Source: Kitasatospora sp. CB01950 (GTDB lineage: Bacteria > Actinomycetota > Actinomycetes > Streptomycetales > Streptomycetaceae). Taken from it: DNA of 64,000 bases. This document shows, one piece after another, positions 27,403 to 36,996 of the stretch; the first letter of the stretch is position 1; each line of letters begins with the position of its first letter. The notes beneath the pieces were generated by a model. It saw only the letters and a program-made list of their open reading frames with translations, was not told where the DNA came from and searched no databases. The translations under genes were made by a program, and so were the position numbers. Location of the stretch: contig NZ_LISX01000004.1 in the NCBI RefSeq assembly GCF_001905465.1, positions 62,001 to 126,000 on the forward strand. Reading direction: 5' to 3'.

Positions 27403-28752
27403 ATGGCGAGGGTGAGCACACAGGCGCGGACGACGGAACTGCGGCGCACTCTCGGGGTGCGCGATCTGATGGTGTACGGGCTGCTGTTCATCGCCCCGAT
27501 GGCGCCGGTCGGCGTGTTCGGCGTGCTGGACGCGAAGAGCCACGGCGCGGTGGCCGCCGTCTACCTGGTGGCCACCGTGGCCATGGGATTCACCGCCCTC
27601 TCCTACGCCGAGATGGTGAAGGCGGTGCCCCGGGCCGGCTCGGTGTTCGCGTATGCCCGGGCCGGGCTGGGCGAGGGGCCCGGGTTCATCGCCGGGTGGA
27701 TGGCGATGCTGGACTACCTGCTGATCCCCGCCGTCGCGTACCTGTTCTCCGGGATCGCGTTGAACTCGCTGGTGCCGGGCGTCTCCCGCTGGGTGTGGAC
27801 GACGCTGGCGGTGCTGGTCACCACCGCGCTCAACCTGATCGGGGTGCGGACAGCGGCCGTGGTCGGCTTCGCGGTGCTGGCGATGGAGATCGTGGTGCTG
27901 ACGGTGTTCGTGGTCGCCGCGTCGGTGGAACTGGCCCTGCACGGCGCCGCCCGCGACTGGGGTTCCCCGTTCGGGGGAATCGGCGGGTTCTCGTTGACGG
28001 CGGTGCTGTCTGCGGTGTCCGTCGCCGTGCTCTCGTACCTGGGCTTCGACGCGATCGCCTCCTTCGTCGAGGAAGCGGTCGGCGCGTCGGCCGCGGTCGC
28101 CCGGGCGGTGCTGTGGTGCCTGGCGCTGGCCGGGCTGCTGTTCGTCGTCCAGACCTATCTGGCGGCGGTGCTGGAGCCCCTGACGCCCGATCAACTGGCC
28201 GCCGACCCGGCCGCGCAGGGGTCGGCGTTCTACGACACGGTCGAGGCCGCCGTCGGGCACTGGCTGCACGTGCTGATCGCCGTGTCCAAGGCGATCGGCG
28301 CCGCGTTCGCCGCGCTGGCCGGGCAGGCCGCGGCCGGGCGGCTGGTGTTCGCGATGGGGCGGGAGGGGCGGCTGCCCCGGCGGCTCGGGGTGGTCGAGGA
28401 ACGCTCCGCGACTCCTCGGCGGGCGCTGCTGACGGCGGCCGTCATCACGCTGGTGGCCGCGGTCTGGGCCGCCCGCCGCGACGACGGGCTCGACCGGCTC
28501 ACCTCGGTGGTCAACGTCGGCGCGCTCACCGCGTTCATCCTGCTGCACGCCTCGGTGGTGGGCTGGTACGTGGTGCGCGGCCACTCCCGCGACTGGCTGC
28601 GCCACGCCGTCGTTCCGCTGCTGGGCGTCGCGGTGATCGTCGCGGTGCTGGTGGAGGCGTCGCACACGGCGCTGATCGTGGGCGGGATCTGGCTGGTGGC
28701 GGGGTTGCTGGTGCTGCTGGTGGGGACGCGAACCCGGGGAGAGCACCGCTAG
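27403..28752 (+). CDS. APC-superfamily amino acid permease
   Basis: 449 aa, about 12 membrane spans. The opening [26 protein letters not shown] is the first broken helix, followed by [32 protein letters not shown], the signature of the APC family. A conserved [15 protein letters not shown] segment lies in span 6, and a long periplasmic loop precedes span 7. Start at 27403; a GTG three codons later (27412) is possible. Divergent from ispH. Substrate (amino acid or polyamine) not predictable. Confidence 0.9.
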   Translation: MARVSTQARTTELRRTLGVRDLMVYGLLFIAPMAPVGVFGVLDAKSHGAVAAVYLVATVAMGFTALSYAEMVKAVPRAGSVFAYARAGLGEGPGFIAGWMAMLDYLLIPAVAYLFSGIALNSLVPGVSRWVWTTLAVLVTTALNLIGVRTAAVVGFAVLAMEIVVLTVFVVAASVELALHGAARDWGSPFGGIGGFSLTAVLSAVSVAVLSYLGFDAIASFVEEAVGASAAVARAVLWCLALAGLLFVVQTYLAAVLEPLTPDQLAADPAAQGSAFYDTVEAAVGHWLHVLIAVSKAIGAAFAALAGQAAAGRLVFAMGREGRLPRRLGVVEERSATPRRALLTAAVITLVAAVWAARRDDGLDRLTSVVNVGALTAFILLHASVVGWYVVRGHSRDWLRHAVVPLLGVAVIVAVLVEASHTALIVGGIWLVAGLLVLLVGTRTRGEHR

Positions 28753-28833
28753 GGACGCGCCCGACCGTTCGCGCGGGTCTTTCCGGCCCCGTGCCCCCGG
28801 TTTCCCGTCGGCCCGAAGGGCTAGCCTCGGGGG

Positions 28834-30048
28834 ATGGCTAATGCGAGCAGTCCGGAAGCGCCCCTGCCCGTGGGGAAGGTCTCGGCGCTGATCGGCGGGT
28901 GGGTCGATCGGCTGGGCGAGGTGTGGGTGGAGGGGCAGATCGCCCAGCTGTCCCGGCGGCCGGGGGCCGGGATGGTGTTCCTGACGCTGCGTGATCCGGA
29001 TCGGGACGTCTCGTTGACGGTGACGTGTTTCCGGTCGGTGTTCGAGCAGGTCGCTGATGCCGTGCAGGAGGGCTCGCGGGTGATCGTGCTGGCGAAGCCG
29101 GAGTGGTACACGGCGCGCGGCACGCTGTCGTTGCGGGCGTCCGAGATCCGGCTCGTCGGCTTGGGTGAACTGCTGGCCCGGCTTGAGCAGTTGAAGCGGA
29201 AGCTGTTCGCCGAGGGCCTGTTCGAGGAGTCCCGGAAGAAGCCGCTGCCGTTCCTGCCGGGCTGCGTGGGTCTGGTGACGGGCCGTGGTTCGGCGGCCGA
29301 GCGGGACGTGCTGGAGAACGCCCGGCGGCGCTGGCCGGCGGTGCGGTTCGAGGTGCGGAACGTGCTGGTGCAGGGGCCGCAGGCGGTGTCGCAGGTGTGC
29401 GCGGCGGTGCGGGAGTTGGACGCGCGGCCGGAGGTCGAGGTGATCGTGGTGGCGCGTGGCGGCGGCAGTGTGGAGGACCTGCTGCCGTTCTCCGACGAGG
29501 AGTTGGTGCGGACGGTGGCGGCGGCCCGGACGCCGGTGGTGAGTGCGATCGGGCACGAGCCGGACCAGCCGCTGCTGGATTTCGTCGCGGACCTGCGGGC
29601 GTCCACGCCGACCGACGCGGCGAAGCGGGTGGTGCCGGACGTCGGCGAGGAGCTGGCGAAGGTGCGGCAGCTGCGGGACCGGGCGCGGCGGTACGTGGTG
29701 CACCGGGTGGAGCGGGAGACCGCGGGGCTGGCGTCGGTGCGCAGCCGTCCGGCGCTCGCGGCGCCGACCGAGGCGGTGGCGGCGCGCGGCACGGAGGTGA
29801 CGGCGCTGCTGGAGCGGGCCCGGCGGGTGGTGGGGCACCGGCTGGACCACGCGCAGACGGATCTGGGCCATGCGCTGGCCCGGGTGGTGGCGCTGTCGCC
29901 GCTGGCCACCCTGGAGCGCGGGTACGCGGTGCTGCAGCGCGAGGACGGTTCGGTGGTGACCGATCCGGGGCAGGTCGCCGACGGCGAGGCGCTGCGGGCC
30001 CGGGTGGCGGGCGGCGGCTTCGGGGTGCGGGTGGCCGAGCAGGGCTGA
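28834..30048 (+). CDS. xseA: exodeoxyribonuclease VII large subunit
   Basis: 404 aa catalytic subunit of ExoVII, a metal-independent single-strand DNA exonuclease. The N-terminal OB-fold is at residues ~15-105 ([25 protein letters not shown]), followed by the nuclease domain with [48 protein letters not shown] and [27 protein letters not shown], then the long coiled-coil arm. A -10-like TAGCCT ends 6 nt before the ATG, so the message may be leaderless. Its partner xseB follows only after a GNAT gene on the other strand. Confidence 0.96.
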   Translation: MANASSPEAPLPVGKVSALIGGWVDRLGEVWVEGQIAQLSRRPGAGMVFLTLRDPDRDVSLTVTCFRSVFEQVADAVQEGSRVIVLAKPEWYTARGTLSLRASEIRLVGLGELLARLEQLKRKLFAEGLFEESRKKPLPFLPGCVGLVTGRGSAAERDVLENARRRWPAVRFEVRNVLVQGPQAVSQVCAAVRELDARPEVEVIVVARGGGSVEDLLPFSDEELVRTVAAARTPVVSAIGHEPDQPLLDFVADLRASTPTDAAKRVVPDVGEELAKVRQLRDRARRYVVHRVERETAGLASVRSRPALAAPTEAVAARGTEVTALLERARRVVGHRLDHAQTDLGHALARVVALSPLATLERGYAVLQREDGSVVTDPGQVADGEALRARVAGGGFGVRVAEQG

Positions 30049-30052
30049 CGCC

Positions 30053-30529
30053 TCAGTGGAGCAGCCGCTCGCGGGAGAGCGCGGTGGAGTGCTCGTGGAA
30101 GCCGAGGCTGCGGTAGAGCGCTTCGCCGCCCTCGGTGGCGTGCAGGTCGATCCGGGTGGCGCGGCGCTCGTCGAACCAGGCGAGCAGGGCCTCGGTGCAG
30201 GCCCGGGCGTGGCCGCGGCCGCGGTGGTCCAGGTCGGTGCAGATGTTGAAGACGAACCCGAACAGGCCGTCGGGATGGCCGGGCGCGGGCAGGCGCTGTT
30301 CGAGCGTGCCGACGGCGCAGCTGGCCAGTCGGCCGGGCCGGTCGGGGTCGTCGACGACGTAGGCCTGCAGGCGGCGGTCGGGTTCGGCGAGTTGGCGGGC
30401 CACCAGGTCCTCGGCGGTGTGCTGCCACGCGCCGGGGCGCGGTTCGCCCTGCATGGATTCGAACATCAGCGCGCGGAGGCGGACGAGTTCGGCGGCGTCC
30501 TCGGGGCGGGCAGGGCGTGGGGTGCTCAT
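30053..30529 (-). CDS. GNAT-family N-acetyltransferase
   Basis: 158 aa. The acetyl-CoA-binding motif A is [39 protein letters not shown] (R-x-x-G-x-G/A pattern), followed by LYRSLGF. The ATG at 30529 was chosen because homologues begin near [16 protein letters not shown]. It lies between xseA and xseB on the opposite strand: its stop is 4 bp from the xseA stop and its start is 61 bp from xseB. Substrate unknown. Confidence 0.88.
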   Translation of the reverse strand: MSTPRPARPEDAAELVRLRALMFESMQGEPRPGAWQHTAEDLVARQLAEPDRRLQAYVVDDPDRPGRLASCAVGTLEQRLPAPGHPDGLFGFVFNICTDLDHRGRGHARACTEALLAWFDERRATRIDLHATEGGEALYRSLGFHEHSTALSRERLLH

Positions 30530-30590
30530 GTCCGGCAGCGTAGGCGGGGGCGCAAGGGGTTTGTCCGCCACGAGCCCTAGGCTGAGCGGC

Positions 30591-30812
30591 ATGGCTGATC
30601 AGGGTGTCGAGCAGGGCCTCGGGTACGAGCAGGCGCGGGACGAGCTGCTGGAGGTGGTCCGGCGGCTGGAGACCGGGGGGACGACGCTGGAGGAGTCGTT
30701 GGCGCTGTGGGAGCGCGGCGAGCAGTTGGCGAAGGTCTGCCAGCGCTGGCTGGACGGCGCTCGGGCCCGGTTGGACGCGGCGCTGGCGGCCGAGGAGTCC
30801 GCGGGCGAGTAG
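30591..30812 (+). CDS. xseB: exodeoxyribonuclease VII small subunit
   Basis: 73 aa helical subunit of ExoVII that binds the coiled-coil arm of XseA. The conserved [51 protein letters not shown] is intact. A -10-like TAGGCT ends 7 nt before the ATG and no ribosome site is present, suggesting a leaderless mRNA and its own promoter, which it needs because an antisense gene separates it from xseA. Confidence 0.95.
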   Translation: MADQGVEQGLGYEQARDELLEVVRRLETGGTTLEESLALWERGEQLAKVCQRWLDGARARLDAALAAEESAGE

Positions 30813-30937
30813 CCGCGCCGGAGTGTGGCCCGGATCACAGGCGGTCCAGGGAATGGTTTAACTTTCATCGAAGTTGGATCGGGGTGTACGGCACCCGCCG
30901 TGCCTGACAGCCCCCAGCTTTGAGGTAGGACACCGTT

Positions 30938-31531
30938 ATGACCCTGGCCCTCGACGCCGCCGCCCAGGACCTGCTGTTCCGCGAGGCCCGCACCGCCAAC
31001 ACCTTCTCGGACGAGCCGGTCGGCGACGAGCAGATCCAGGCGATCTACGAGCTGGTGAAGTTCGGCCCGACCGCCTTCAACCAGCAGCCGCTGCGCATCG
31101 TCCTGGTCCGCTCCGACGACGCCCGTGCCCGCCTGGTGCAGCACATGTCCGAGGGCAACCAGGCCAAGACCTCCGGCGCGCCGCTGGTCGCGATCCTGGC
31201 CGCGGACAACGAGTTCCACGAGGAGCTCCCGACCCAGCTGCCGCACTTCCCGCAGGCCAAGGACATGTTCTTCAGCGAGCGCTCGGTCCGTGAGGCCTCC
31301 GCGACGCTGAACGGCGCCCTGCAGGCCGCGTACTTCATCGTCGGCGTGCGCGCCGCCGGCCTGGCCGCCGGCCCGATGACCGGCTACGACGCCGCGGGCA
31401 TCAACAAGGAGTTCTTCGCCGACGGCGAGCACTCGGTGCTGGCCGTGGTCAACATCGGCAAGCCGGGCGAGGACGCCTGGTTCCCGCGCAGCCCGCGCCT
31501 GGCCTACGACGAGGTCGTCACCACCGTCTGA
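30938..31531 (+). CDS. nitroreductase-family oxidoreductase (malonic semialdehyde reductase/RutE-like)
   Basis: 197 aa FMN-dependent NAD(P)H oxidoreductase. TANTFSDEPVGDEQIQAIYELVKFGPTAFNQQPLRIVLV carries the FMN-phosphate arginine-type region; SATLNGALQAAYFIVGVRAAGLAAGPMTGYD and the C-terminal NIGKPGEDAWFPRSPRL are typical of the HadB/RutE group. A GAGGTAGG ribosome site precedes the ATG. A strong terminator follows. Likely reduces an aldehyde or nitro compound; the in vivo substrate is not known. Confidence 0.9.
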   Translation: MTLALDAAAQDLLFREARTANTFSDEPVGDEQIQAIYELVKFGPTAFNQQPLRIVLVRSDDARARLVQHMSEGNQAKTSGAPLVAILAADNEFHEELPTQLPHFPQAKDMFFSERSVREASATLNGALQAAYFIVGVRAAGLAAGPMTGYDAAGINKEFFADGEHSVLAVVNIGKPGEDAWFPRSPRLAYDEVVTTV

Positions 31532-31550
31532 GTCCGGCCCGCGACAGCGA

Positions 31551-31580
31551 AAGGCCCCCGCCGTGCGGCGGGGGCCTTTT
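31551..31580 (+). terminator. rho-independent terminator after the nitroreductase gene
   Basis: Perfect 12-bp arms AAGGCCCCCGCC (31551-31562) and GGCGGGGGCCTT (31567-31578) with a GTGC loop, followed by TTTT. Confidence 0.9.
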
Positions 31581-31584
31581 CGTG

Positions 31585-31632
31585 TCGGCCTGCTTCGGGG
31601 CCGACCTACTTCAGGGCCGGCCTACTTCAGGG
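31585..31632. repeat. three tandem 16-bp repeats at a stop codon
   Basis: Copies at 31585-31600, 31601-31616 and 31617-31632 share the form CCGACCTACTTCAGGG with a few changes (first copy most diverged). The third contains the stop and last codons of the minus-strand DUF4245 gene, and the second repeats the same stop-codon segment downstream. Confidence 0.75.
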
Positions 31633-32149
31633 TCCGGGCGAGCTCCGCGAGCTCCTCGTAGGAGGCGGTGCCGGTGAGCACCGTGGTGCCGGTGCTGCCG
31701 GCGGGGCGGGTCAGCGCCCGGTAGCGGTCGCCCTGCACCCGCTGCCACTCCTGGTCGTCCACCGTGGAGCTGCCGTCCGGCTTGCCGCCGGGGACGTTCT
31801 TCGCCACCACGTCCTGGGGCTTGCCGTCGCTCTGCTCGATCGCCGCGTACTGGCCGGAGGCGGTGCTGAGGCCCAGGTGCCACACGGCGTGGCCCTTCTC
31901 GTTCGGGCTGTAGCTCACCGAGGTGGCCTGCCAGCCGTCCGGCAGCTTGTCCGGGCCGAGCAGCGGGTACGGCGCGGCGCGCTTCGCCGACGCCACCTCC
32001 ACCTGGTACGTCACCGGGTGGACGCCGCTCTTGCTCTCCGCGCTGGGGATGCTGAAGTACGCGACCGCGACCACGATGCCGACCGCCGCCATCGACAGGA
32101 CCATGTCCCGTACCGTCTGACGGCCCCTCTTGCTGCTGTTGCCTGCCAC
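31622..32149 (-). CDS. DUF4245-type membrane-anchored protein
   Basis: 175 aa. A short basic N-terminus (AGNSSKRGRQTVRD) is followed by one membrane segment (MVLSMAAVGIVVAVAYFSI), then an extracytoplasmic domain (PVTYQVEVASAKRAAPYPLLGPDKLPDGWQATSVSY ... VWHLGLSTASGQYAAIEQSD). It matches a streptomycete family of unknown function that sits divergent from glpX. The GTG at 32149 was chosen because earlier codons are low-complexity; GGCGG lies upstream. Confidence 0.82.
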   Translation of the reverse strand: MAGNSSKRGRQTVRDMVLSMAAVGIVVAVAYFSIPSAESKSGVHPVTYQVEVASAKRAAPYPLLGPDKLPDGWQATSVSYSPNEKGHAVWHLGLSTASGQYAAIEQSDGKPQDVVAKNVPGGKPDGSSTVDDQEWQRVQGDRYRALTRPAGSTGTTVLTGTASYEELAELARTLK

Positions 32150-32332
32150 CCGCCCATGGTAGGCGGCGCTTACGGAAAGCCCCTCCACCGGCCGCCCCGC
32201 AGCGGTGCGCGCGGAGTGCGCCGCAGACGACCGTCCCACCTGCCGATACGATCGCAGCATCCCTCATCGCAGCGCCGGTGACCCTCCGCGACCCGGCGCT
32301 GACTGGCCGTCGCGTACAGAGAGGTAACGACG

Positions 32333-33373
32333 ATGACCACGCAGTACCCGCACCACCTTCCCAGCGCCCTGGAGGTCGCGCCGGAAGCTCCCGATCGGAA
32401 CCTGGCCCTCGAACTGGTCCGGGTCACCGAGGCCGCGGCGATGGCCGCCGGCCGCTGGGTCGGCCGGGGTGACAAGAACGGCGCCGACGGCGCGGCCGTG
32501 AAGGCGATGCGCACCCTGGTGTCCACCGTCTCCATGAACGGCGTGGTCGTCATCGGCGAGGGCGAGAAGGACGAAGCCCCGATGCTCTACAACGGCGAGC
32601 GGGTCGGCGACGGCACCGGCGCCGAATGCGACGTGGCCGTCGACCCGGTGGACGGCACCACGCTGACCGCCAAGGGCATGAACAACGCCGTCGCGGTCCT
32701 CGCGGTCGCCGACCGCGGCACCATGTTCGACCCCAGCGCGGTCTTCTACATGGACAAGCTGGTCTGCGGCCCCGAGGCCGCCGACTTCGTCGACATCACC
32801 GCCCCCGCGGCCGTCAACATCCGCCGGGTCGCCAAGGCCAAGGGCTCCGCCGTCGAGGACGTCACCGTCGTCGTCCTCGACCGGCCGCGCCACAACGACC
32901 TGGTCAAGGAGATCCGCGAGGCCGGCGCCCGGATCAAGTTCATCTCCGACGGCGACGTCGCCGGCGCGATCATGGCGGCCCGCGAGGGCACCGGCGTGGA
33001 CCTGCTGATGGGCATCGGCGGGACCCCCGAGGGCATCATCGCGGCCTGTGCGATGAAGTGCATGGGCGGCACCATCCAGGGCCGGCTGTGGCCCAAGGAC
33101 GAGGCCGAGAAGCGCAAGGCGCTGGACGCCGGCCACGACCTGGACCGGGTGCTGCACACCGACGACCTGGTCAGCGGCGAGAACGTGTTCTTCGTCGCCA
33201 CCGGCATCACCGACGGCGAGCTGCTGCGCGGCGTCCACTACCGCTCGGAGACCGCGACCACCTCGTCGCTGGTGATGCGCTCCAAGAGCGGAACGATTCG
33301 GCAGATCGACTCCACCCACAAGCTGGCCAAGCTGCGGGCCTACAGCGCGATCGACTTCGACCGGGCCAACTGA
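32333..33373 (+). CDS. glpX: class II fructose-1,6-bisphosphatase GlpX
   Basis: 346 aa gluconeogenic enzyme hydrolysing fructose-1,6-bisphosphate to fructose-6-phosphate. Metal and substrate motifs: [68 protein letters not shown] and [20 protein letters not shown]. The N-terminus is 15 residues longer than E. coli GlpX. The ribosome site GAGAGG lies before the ATG. It is divergent from the DUF4245 gene across 183 bp, and followed by a strong terminator. Confidence 0.96.
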   Translation: MTTQYPHHLPSALEVAPEAPDRNLALELVRVTEAAAMAAGRWVGRGDKNGADGAAVKAMRTLVSTVSMNGVVVIGEGEKDEAPMLYNGERVGDGTGAECDVAVDPVDGTTLTAKGMNNAVAVLAVADRGTMFDPSAVFYMDKLVCGPEAADFVDITAPAAVNIRRVAKAKGSAVEDVTVVVLDRPRHNDLVKEIREAGARIKFISDGDVAGAIMAAREGTGVDLLMGIGGTPEGIIAACAMKCMGGTIQGRLWPKDEAEKRKALDAGHDLDRVLHTDDLVSGENVFFVATGITDGELLRGVHYRSETATTSSLVMRSKSGTIRQIDSTHKLAKLRAYSAIDFDRAN

Positions 33374-33389
33374 GCCCGCCCGACGCGTC

Positions 33390-33429
33390 CAGGGGCGGGC
33401 CGGGGAGCTTCCTCCCCGGCCCGCCCCTG
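33390..33429. terminator. bidirectional terminator between glpX and the WhiB-like gene
   Basis: Perfect 18-bp arms (CAGGGGCGGGCCGGGGAG at 33390-33407 and its complement at 33412-33429) with a 4-nt loop, between convergent genes. Confidence 0.9.
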
Positions 33430-33450
33430 CCGTGCGTCCGGCCGGCTGTC

Positions 33451-33804
33451 TCAGCCGGCTATCCGGGCCGTCAGGCGCCGGGCGTCCAGCAGTTCGGCCT
33501 CGCGGCGGCGCCGGCGGGCGAGCACCACGCGGCGCTCGGCGGCCGTCAGCCCGCCCCAGACACCGTACGGCTCGGGCTGGGCGAGCGCGTGCTCGCGGCA
33601 TTCGAGCAGCACCGGGCAGCGGGCGCAGACCCGCTTGGCGTGCTCCTCGCGGGCGAGCCGGGCGGCCGTCGGCTCCTTGGAGGGAGCGAAGAACAGCCCG
33701 GCCTCGTCGCTTCGGCAGGCGGCAGAGGTGTGCCAGGGGCTGTCGTCCGGATCCGGTGCCGCAGGGCGGCGAGCGGCGGCGGTGGACTCGATCGGATGCA
33801 GCAC
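33451..33804 (-). CDS. WhiB-family iron-sulfur transcription factor
   Basis: 117 aa. The four cluster cysteines are Cys30, Cys60, Cys63 and Cys69 in the usual C-x29-C-x2-C-x5-C spacing, followed by the turn motif GVWGG (residues 81-85) and a basic DNA-contacting tail (RRVVLARRRRREAELLDARR). Wbl proteins bind [4Fe-4S] and act with the principal sigma factor region 4. From memory, the S. coelicolor orthologue at this locus is wblI; I leave the symbol blank because the assignment is positional. Confidence 0.93.
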   Translation of the reverse strand: MLHPIESTAAARRPAAPDPDDSPWHTSAACRSDEAGLFFAPSKEPTAARLAREEHAKRVCARCPVLLECREHALAQPEPYGVWGGLTAAERRVVLARRRRREAELLDARRLTARIAG

Positions 33805-34045
33805 GGTGACTCCTGACCAGGCTCAAGGCTCGAGGATCGGTCGCCTCCTGCCCGACTGCCCCGTGCTCCCTCGCCGTGGCACCGTCGCCGACCCGCGGGG
33901 TCACAGCCGTACAGGAACGATGTGCGATTGGAACTACCCCGCCGCCCCCGGATTCATGCACACCGCACGCAACTGACTACCCGCTGCACTCGGAACAACG
34001 ACGAGTGCCGCCAAGCGAGTTGACGATTCGCCGGATCGCCGCAGG
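33805..34045 (-). promoter_or_regulatory. upstream region of the WhiB-like gene
   Basis: 241 bp between the DUF1707-type gene and the WhiB-like gene, both on the minus strand, so it probably carries the WhiB-like promoter. Beyond an AT-richer patch around 33915-33935 I saw no clear motif. Confidence 0.35.
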
Positions 34046-34786
34046 TCAGCCCTCCAGCTGCCGCCGGACCCACTCCTTGAGCTTCTTGCCGCGCTTCGGC
34101 TTGGCCTCGCAGCCGCCGAACACCGCCACACCCTTGATCCGCACCACCGGCGCGTACGGGTCCGGCGAGGTCTGCTCGCGGACGTCGAAACCGCCGAAGA
34201 TGCCGGCGCCGCTGCCCTGCAGGCTGACGTTCTCCGGGACGCGCACCTCGACGCCGCCGAACACCGCGATCACCTCGATGACCACCTCGGGCGACTCGAA
34301 CACCGCGTCGGTCAGGTCGATCTCGACCCCGCCGAACACCGCGATCGCCTTCAGGTGCGAGCCGACCCGCCAGCGGCCCTTGCGGGCGGCGCCGCCGAAC
34401 ACCGCGACCATGGTGGGCGATTCGGCCCGGGCCGGCGGCAGCGCCGGCTGCGGGGCGGGGGCCGGGGTCTCCAGCGGCGGCTTGGTCAGGTTGTGCCGGA
34501 GCGGGCCCGGGTGGCTGGGCAGGTCGCGGGTGAGCGGCTCCAACTCGCCGAAGGTGCGGGCGTTGTAGGCGGCCTCGATCCGTTCGGCGTGCTCGTCGAC
34601 GGTGAGCCGGCCCTCCGCGTAGGCGTCGCGCAGCAGGTCGGCGACGCGTTCGCGGTCGGCGTCGGCGGCCCGGAGCTCGGCGGCCAGGTCGGTACCGGGG
34701 GCGGGAGCGGGAGCCTGCGCGGGCTCGCTCTTCTTCATCGGGGCGGGCGGCTGGCCCTGCGGCTGCTGAGCGGGAGAGTTGTCCAC
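34046..34786 (-). CDS. DUF1707 (SHOCT-like) and VFGG-repeat protein
   Basis: 246 aa. After a Pro/Gln-rich N-terminus comes the DUF1707 helical unit (LRAADADRERVADLLRDAYAEGRLTVDEHAERIEAAYNARTFGELEPLTRDLP). The C-terminal half has five beta-turn repeats of (A/G)(V/I)FGG at ~23-28-residue intervals (MVAVFGG, AIAVFGG, VIAVFGG, AGIFGGF, GVAVFGG), like the LiaF C-terminal beta-solenoid (cell-wall-active antibiotic response domain). No membrane segment is present. In other bacteria the LiaF domain restrains an envelope-stress histidine kinase; here the role is unknown. Confidence 0.82.
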   Translation of the reverse strand: MDNSPAQQPQGQPPAPMKKSEPAQAPAPAPGTDLAAELRAADADRERVADLLRDAYAEGRLTVDEHAERIEAAYNARTFGELEPLTRDLPSHPGPLRHNLTKPPLETPAPAPQPALPPARAESPTMVAVFGGAARKGRWRVGSHLKAIAVFGGVEIDLTDAVFESPEVVIEVIAVFGGVEVRVPENVSLQGSGAGIFGGFDVREQTSPDPYAPVVRIKGVAVFGGCEAKPKRGKKLKEWVRRQLEG

Positions 34787-34972
34787 GTCACAAGCCTAGC
34801 GAGCCCGCTCAATACCCGAACGCCGGTTCGACGCAAAGCGGATGGCCGCGGAACGGGCGGCCCGGCGTGAGCCGCGTCACGCAGGCCGACCCGAGCGCCG
34901 GGGGCGTGCTCCGTGCGCCTAACCTGGAGGGTGCCTCGTCGACGACGCCGAAAGAACTGAAGGATCTCCCCC

Positions 34973-36634
34973 ATGGCTTCAGAGTTCGCCTACCGCGACC
35001 TGCTCCCGCTCGGTGCGGACACCACCCCGTACCGCAAGCTCACCTCCGAGGGCGTCTCCACCTTCGAGGCCGGCGGCCGCACCTTCCTGCAGGTCGAGCC
35101 GGAGGCCCTGCGGCTGCTCACCGCCGAGGCGATGCACGACATCTCGCACTACCTGCGCCCGGCCCACCTGGCCCAGCTGCGCCGCATCCTGGACGACCCG
35201 GAGGCCAGCCCCAACGACCGTTTCGTCGCGCTGGACCTGCTGAAGAACGTCAACATCTCGGCCGGCGGCATCCTCCCGATGTGCCAGGACACCGGCACCG
35301 CGATCGTGATGGGCAAGCGCGGCCAGAACGTGCTGACCTCCGGCGAGGACGAGTCGGCGATCGCCCACGGCGTGTACGACGCGTACACCAAGCTGAACCT
35401 GCGCTACTCCCAGATGGCCCCCGTGACCATGTGGGACGAGAAGAACACCGGCAACAACCTGCCGGCCCAGATCGAGCTGTACGCCACCGACGGGGACGCC
35501 TACAAGTTCCTGTTCATGGCCAAGGGCGGCGGCTCGGCGAACAAGTCGTACCTGTACCAGGAGACCAAGGCGATCCTCAACGAGTCGTCGATGCTCACCT
35601 TCCTGGAGCAGAAGATCCGCTCGCTGGGCACCGCGGCCTGCCCGCCGTACCACCTGGCCATCGTGGTCGGCGGCACCAGCGCCGAGTTCGCCCTGAAGAC
35701 CGCGAAGTACGCCTCCGCGCACTACCTGGACAACCTGCCGACCGGCGGCGACGCCAAGACCGGCCACGGCTTCCGCGACCTGGAGCTGGAGCAGAAGGTC
35801 TTCGAGCTCACCCAGAAGATCGGCATCGGCGCGCAGTTCGGCGGCAAGTACTTCTGCCACGACGTCCGCGTCATCCGCCTGCCCCGGCACGGCGCCTCGC
35901 TGCCGGTCGCGATGGCCGTCTCCTGCTCGGCCGACCGCCAGGCGCTCGGCAAGATCACCGCCGAGGGCGTGTTCCTGGAGCAGTTGGAGACCGAGCCGGC
36001 GAAGTACCTGCCGGAGACCACCGACGCCCACCTGGACGGCGACGTGGTGCGGGTGGACCTCGACCAGCCGATGGCCGCGATCCGCGAGCAGCTGTCCAAG
36101 TACCCCGTGAAGACCCGGCTTTCGCTCTCCGGCACGCTCGTCGTCGCCCGCGACATCGCGCACGCCAAGATCAAGGAGCGGCTGGACCGCGGCGAGGGCA
36201 TGCCGCAGTACATGAAGGACCACCCGGTCTACTACGCGGGCCCCGCCAAGACCCCCGAGGGCTACGCGTCCGGCTCCTTCGGCCCCACCACGGCCGGCCG
36301 GATGGACTCCTACGTCGACCAGTTCCAGGCTGCGGGCGGCTCGATGGTCATGCTCGCCAAGGGCAACCGCTCCAAGCAGGTCACCAAGGCATGCAACGAG
36401 CACGGCGGCTTCTACCTCGGCTCGATCGGCGGCCCCGCGGCGCGACTCGCCCAGGACTGCATCAAGAAGGTCGAGGTGCTGGAGTACCCCGAGCTCGGCA
36501 TGGAGGCCGTCTGGCGCATCGAGGTCGAGGACTTCCCGGCGTTCATCGTGGTGGACGACAAGGGCAACGACTTCTTCGCCGAGGTCACGGACGGCCCGCT
36601 GATCACCAACCTGCGGGTGCGCTCGGCGCAGTGA
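34973..36634 (+). CDS. class I (iron-sulfur) fumarate hydratase
   Basis: 553 aa TCA-cycle enzyme interconverting fumarate and malate with an oxygen-sensitive [4Fe-4S] cluster. The N-terminal alpha domain carries [40 protein letters not shown] and [13 protein letters not shown]; the beta domain carries [51 protein letters not shown] and [14 protein letters not shown]. The two domains are fused in one chain, as in FumA/FumB. AAGGA precedes the ATG. The gene is divergent from the VFGG-repeat protein. Confidence 0.96.
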   Translation: MASEFAYRDLLPLGADTTPYRKLTSEGVSTFEAGGRTFLQVEPEALRLLTAEAMHDISHYLRPAHLAQLRRILDDPEASPNDRFVALDLLKNVNISAGGILPMCQDTGTAIVMGKRGQNVLTSGEDESAIAHGVYDAYTKLNLRYSQMAPVTMWDEKNTGNNLPAQIELYATDGDAYKFLFMAKGGGSANKSYLYQETKAILNESSMLTFLEQKIRSLGTAACPPYHLAIVVGGTSAEFALKTAKYASAHYLDNLPTGGDAKTGHGFRDLELEQKVFELTQKIGIGAQFGGKYFCHDVRVIRLPRHGASLPVAMAVSCSADRQALGKITAEGVFLEQLETEPAKYLPETTDAHLDGDVVRVDLDQPMAAIREQLSKYPVKTRLSLSGTLVVARDIAHAKIKERLDRGEGMPQYMKDHPVYYAGPAKTPEGYASGSFGPTTAGRMDSYVDQFQAAGGSMVMLAKGNRSKQVTKACNEHGGFYLGSIGGPAARLAQDCIKKVEVLEYPELGMEAVWRIEVEDFPAFIVVDDKGNDFFAEVTDGPLITNLRVRSAQ

Positions 36635-36648
36635 CCCGCCGAAACGGG

Positions 36649-36680
36649 ACGAGCCCCGGCCGGTGAGGGTCGGGGCTCGT
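36649..36680 (+). terminator. terminator after fumarase
   Basis: Stem of 13 bp with one mismatch (ACGAGCCCCGGCC 36649-36661, GGTCGGGGCTCGT 36668-36680), loop GGTGAG, then TCTG. It also lies beyond the convergent peptide gene, so it may serve both strands. Confidence 0.8.
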
Positions 36681-36700
36681 TCTGCGAGTGAGGGCGTCGA

Positions 36701-36898
36701 TCACGGGCAGTTGATTACGGAGCCGAGCGGTTCGAAGGTCTCGTCGTCCTTCGGCGCGACCGGCTTCTCGATCTGCTCCACGGACGGGGCGGACGGCTGC
36801 CCGGCCAGGACCTCAAGGGCCTTTTCGAGCGCGTCCGGGTCGGCGGGAGCAACGGTGTGCTCGATCTGGGGCGTAGCCGTGAGAGTCTCGTCGGCCAT
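36701..36898 (-). CDS. 65-residue acidic peptide of unknown function
   Basis: I do not recognise this protein. It begins MADETLTATPQIEHTV, is rich in Asp, Glu, Ala and Pro, has a helix-like middle (DPDALEKALEVLAGQ), and ends PLGSVINCP with its single cysteine one residue from the C-terminus. There is no signal peptide or membrane span. About 87% of codons end in G or C and a GAAAGGCGG ribosome site lies 8 nt before the ATG, so it is very likely a real gene. It is divergent from the AfsR-like regulator, and its promoter carries 11-bp-spaced heptamers as in SARP operators. It could be a regulator-controlled effector (compare the 63-residue AfsS), a signalling peptide or a modified-peptide precursor. 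No peptide-modifying enzyme was found next to it. Confidence 0.7.
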   Translation of the reverse strand: MADETLTATPQIEHTVAPADPDALEKALEVLAGQPSAPSVEQIEKPVAPKDDETFEPLGSVINCP

Positions 36899-36963
36899 GG
36901 GGTGGGCCGCCTTTCAGCTGAGGGAGGATCACCCGGACGACGTTCTCCGGGCACGCGGCCAGT

Positions 36964-36996
36964 ATCGTAGAGGCCGCTAAATGTCTCATAAACGTC
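36964..36996 (-). promoter_or_regulatory. SARP-type operator and promoter of the peptide gene
   Basis: On the minus strand GACGTTT (36996-36990), ATGA, GACATTT (36985-36979) form two heptamers 11 bp apart. A 9-nt gap leads to the -10-like TACGAT (36969-36964). SARP/AfsR proteins bind heptameric direct repeats with 11-bp periodicity located about 8 bp upstream of -10, replacing the -35 element. A further GACGTTT lies on the plus strand at 37018-37024, making an AAACGTC-N21-GACGTTT inverted repeat in the shared intergenic region. Confidence 0.55.

Noticed and set aside
36701..36898. Calling the 65-aa peptide a lanthipeptide or other modified-peptide precursor
   Set aside because: No lanthionine synthase, YcaO, radical SAM, protease or ABC exporter is adjacent, and it has one cysteine only. 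I kept it as unknown.
36701..36898. Calling the 65-aa peptide an AfsS orthologue
   Set aside because: The size and context fit, but the characteristic AfsS repeat segments are not present in the sequence.
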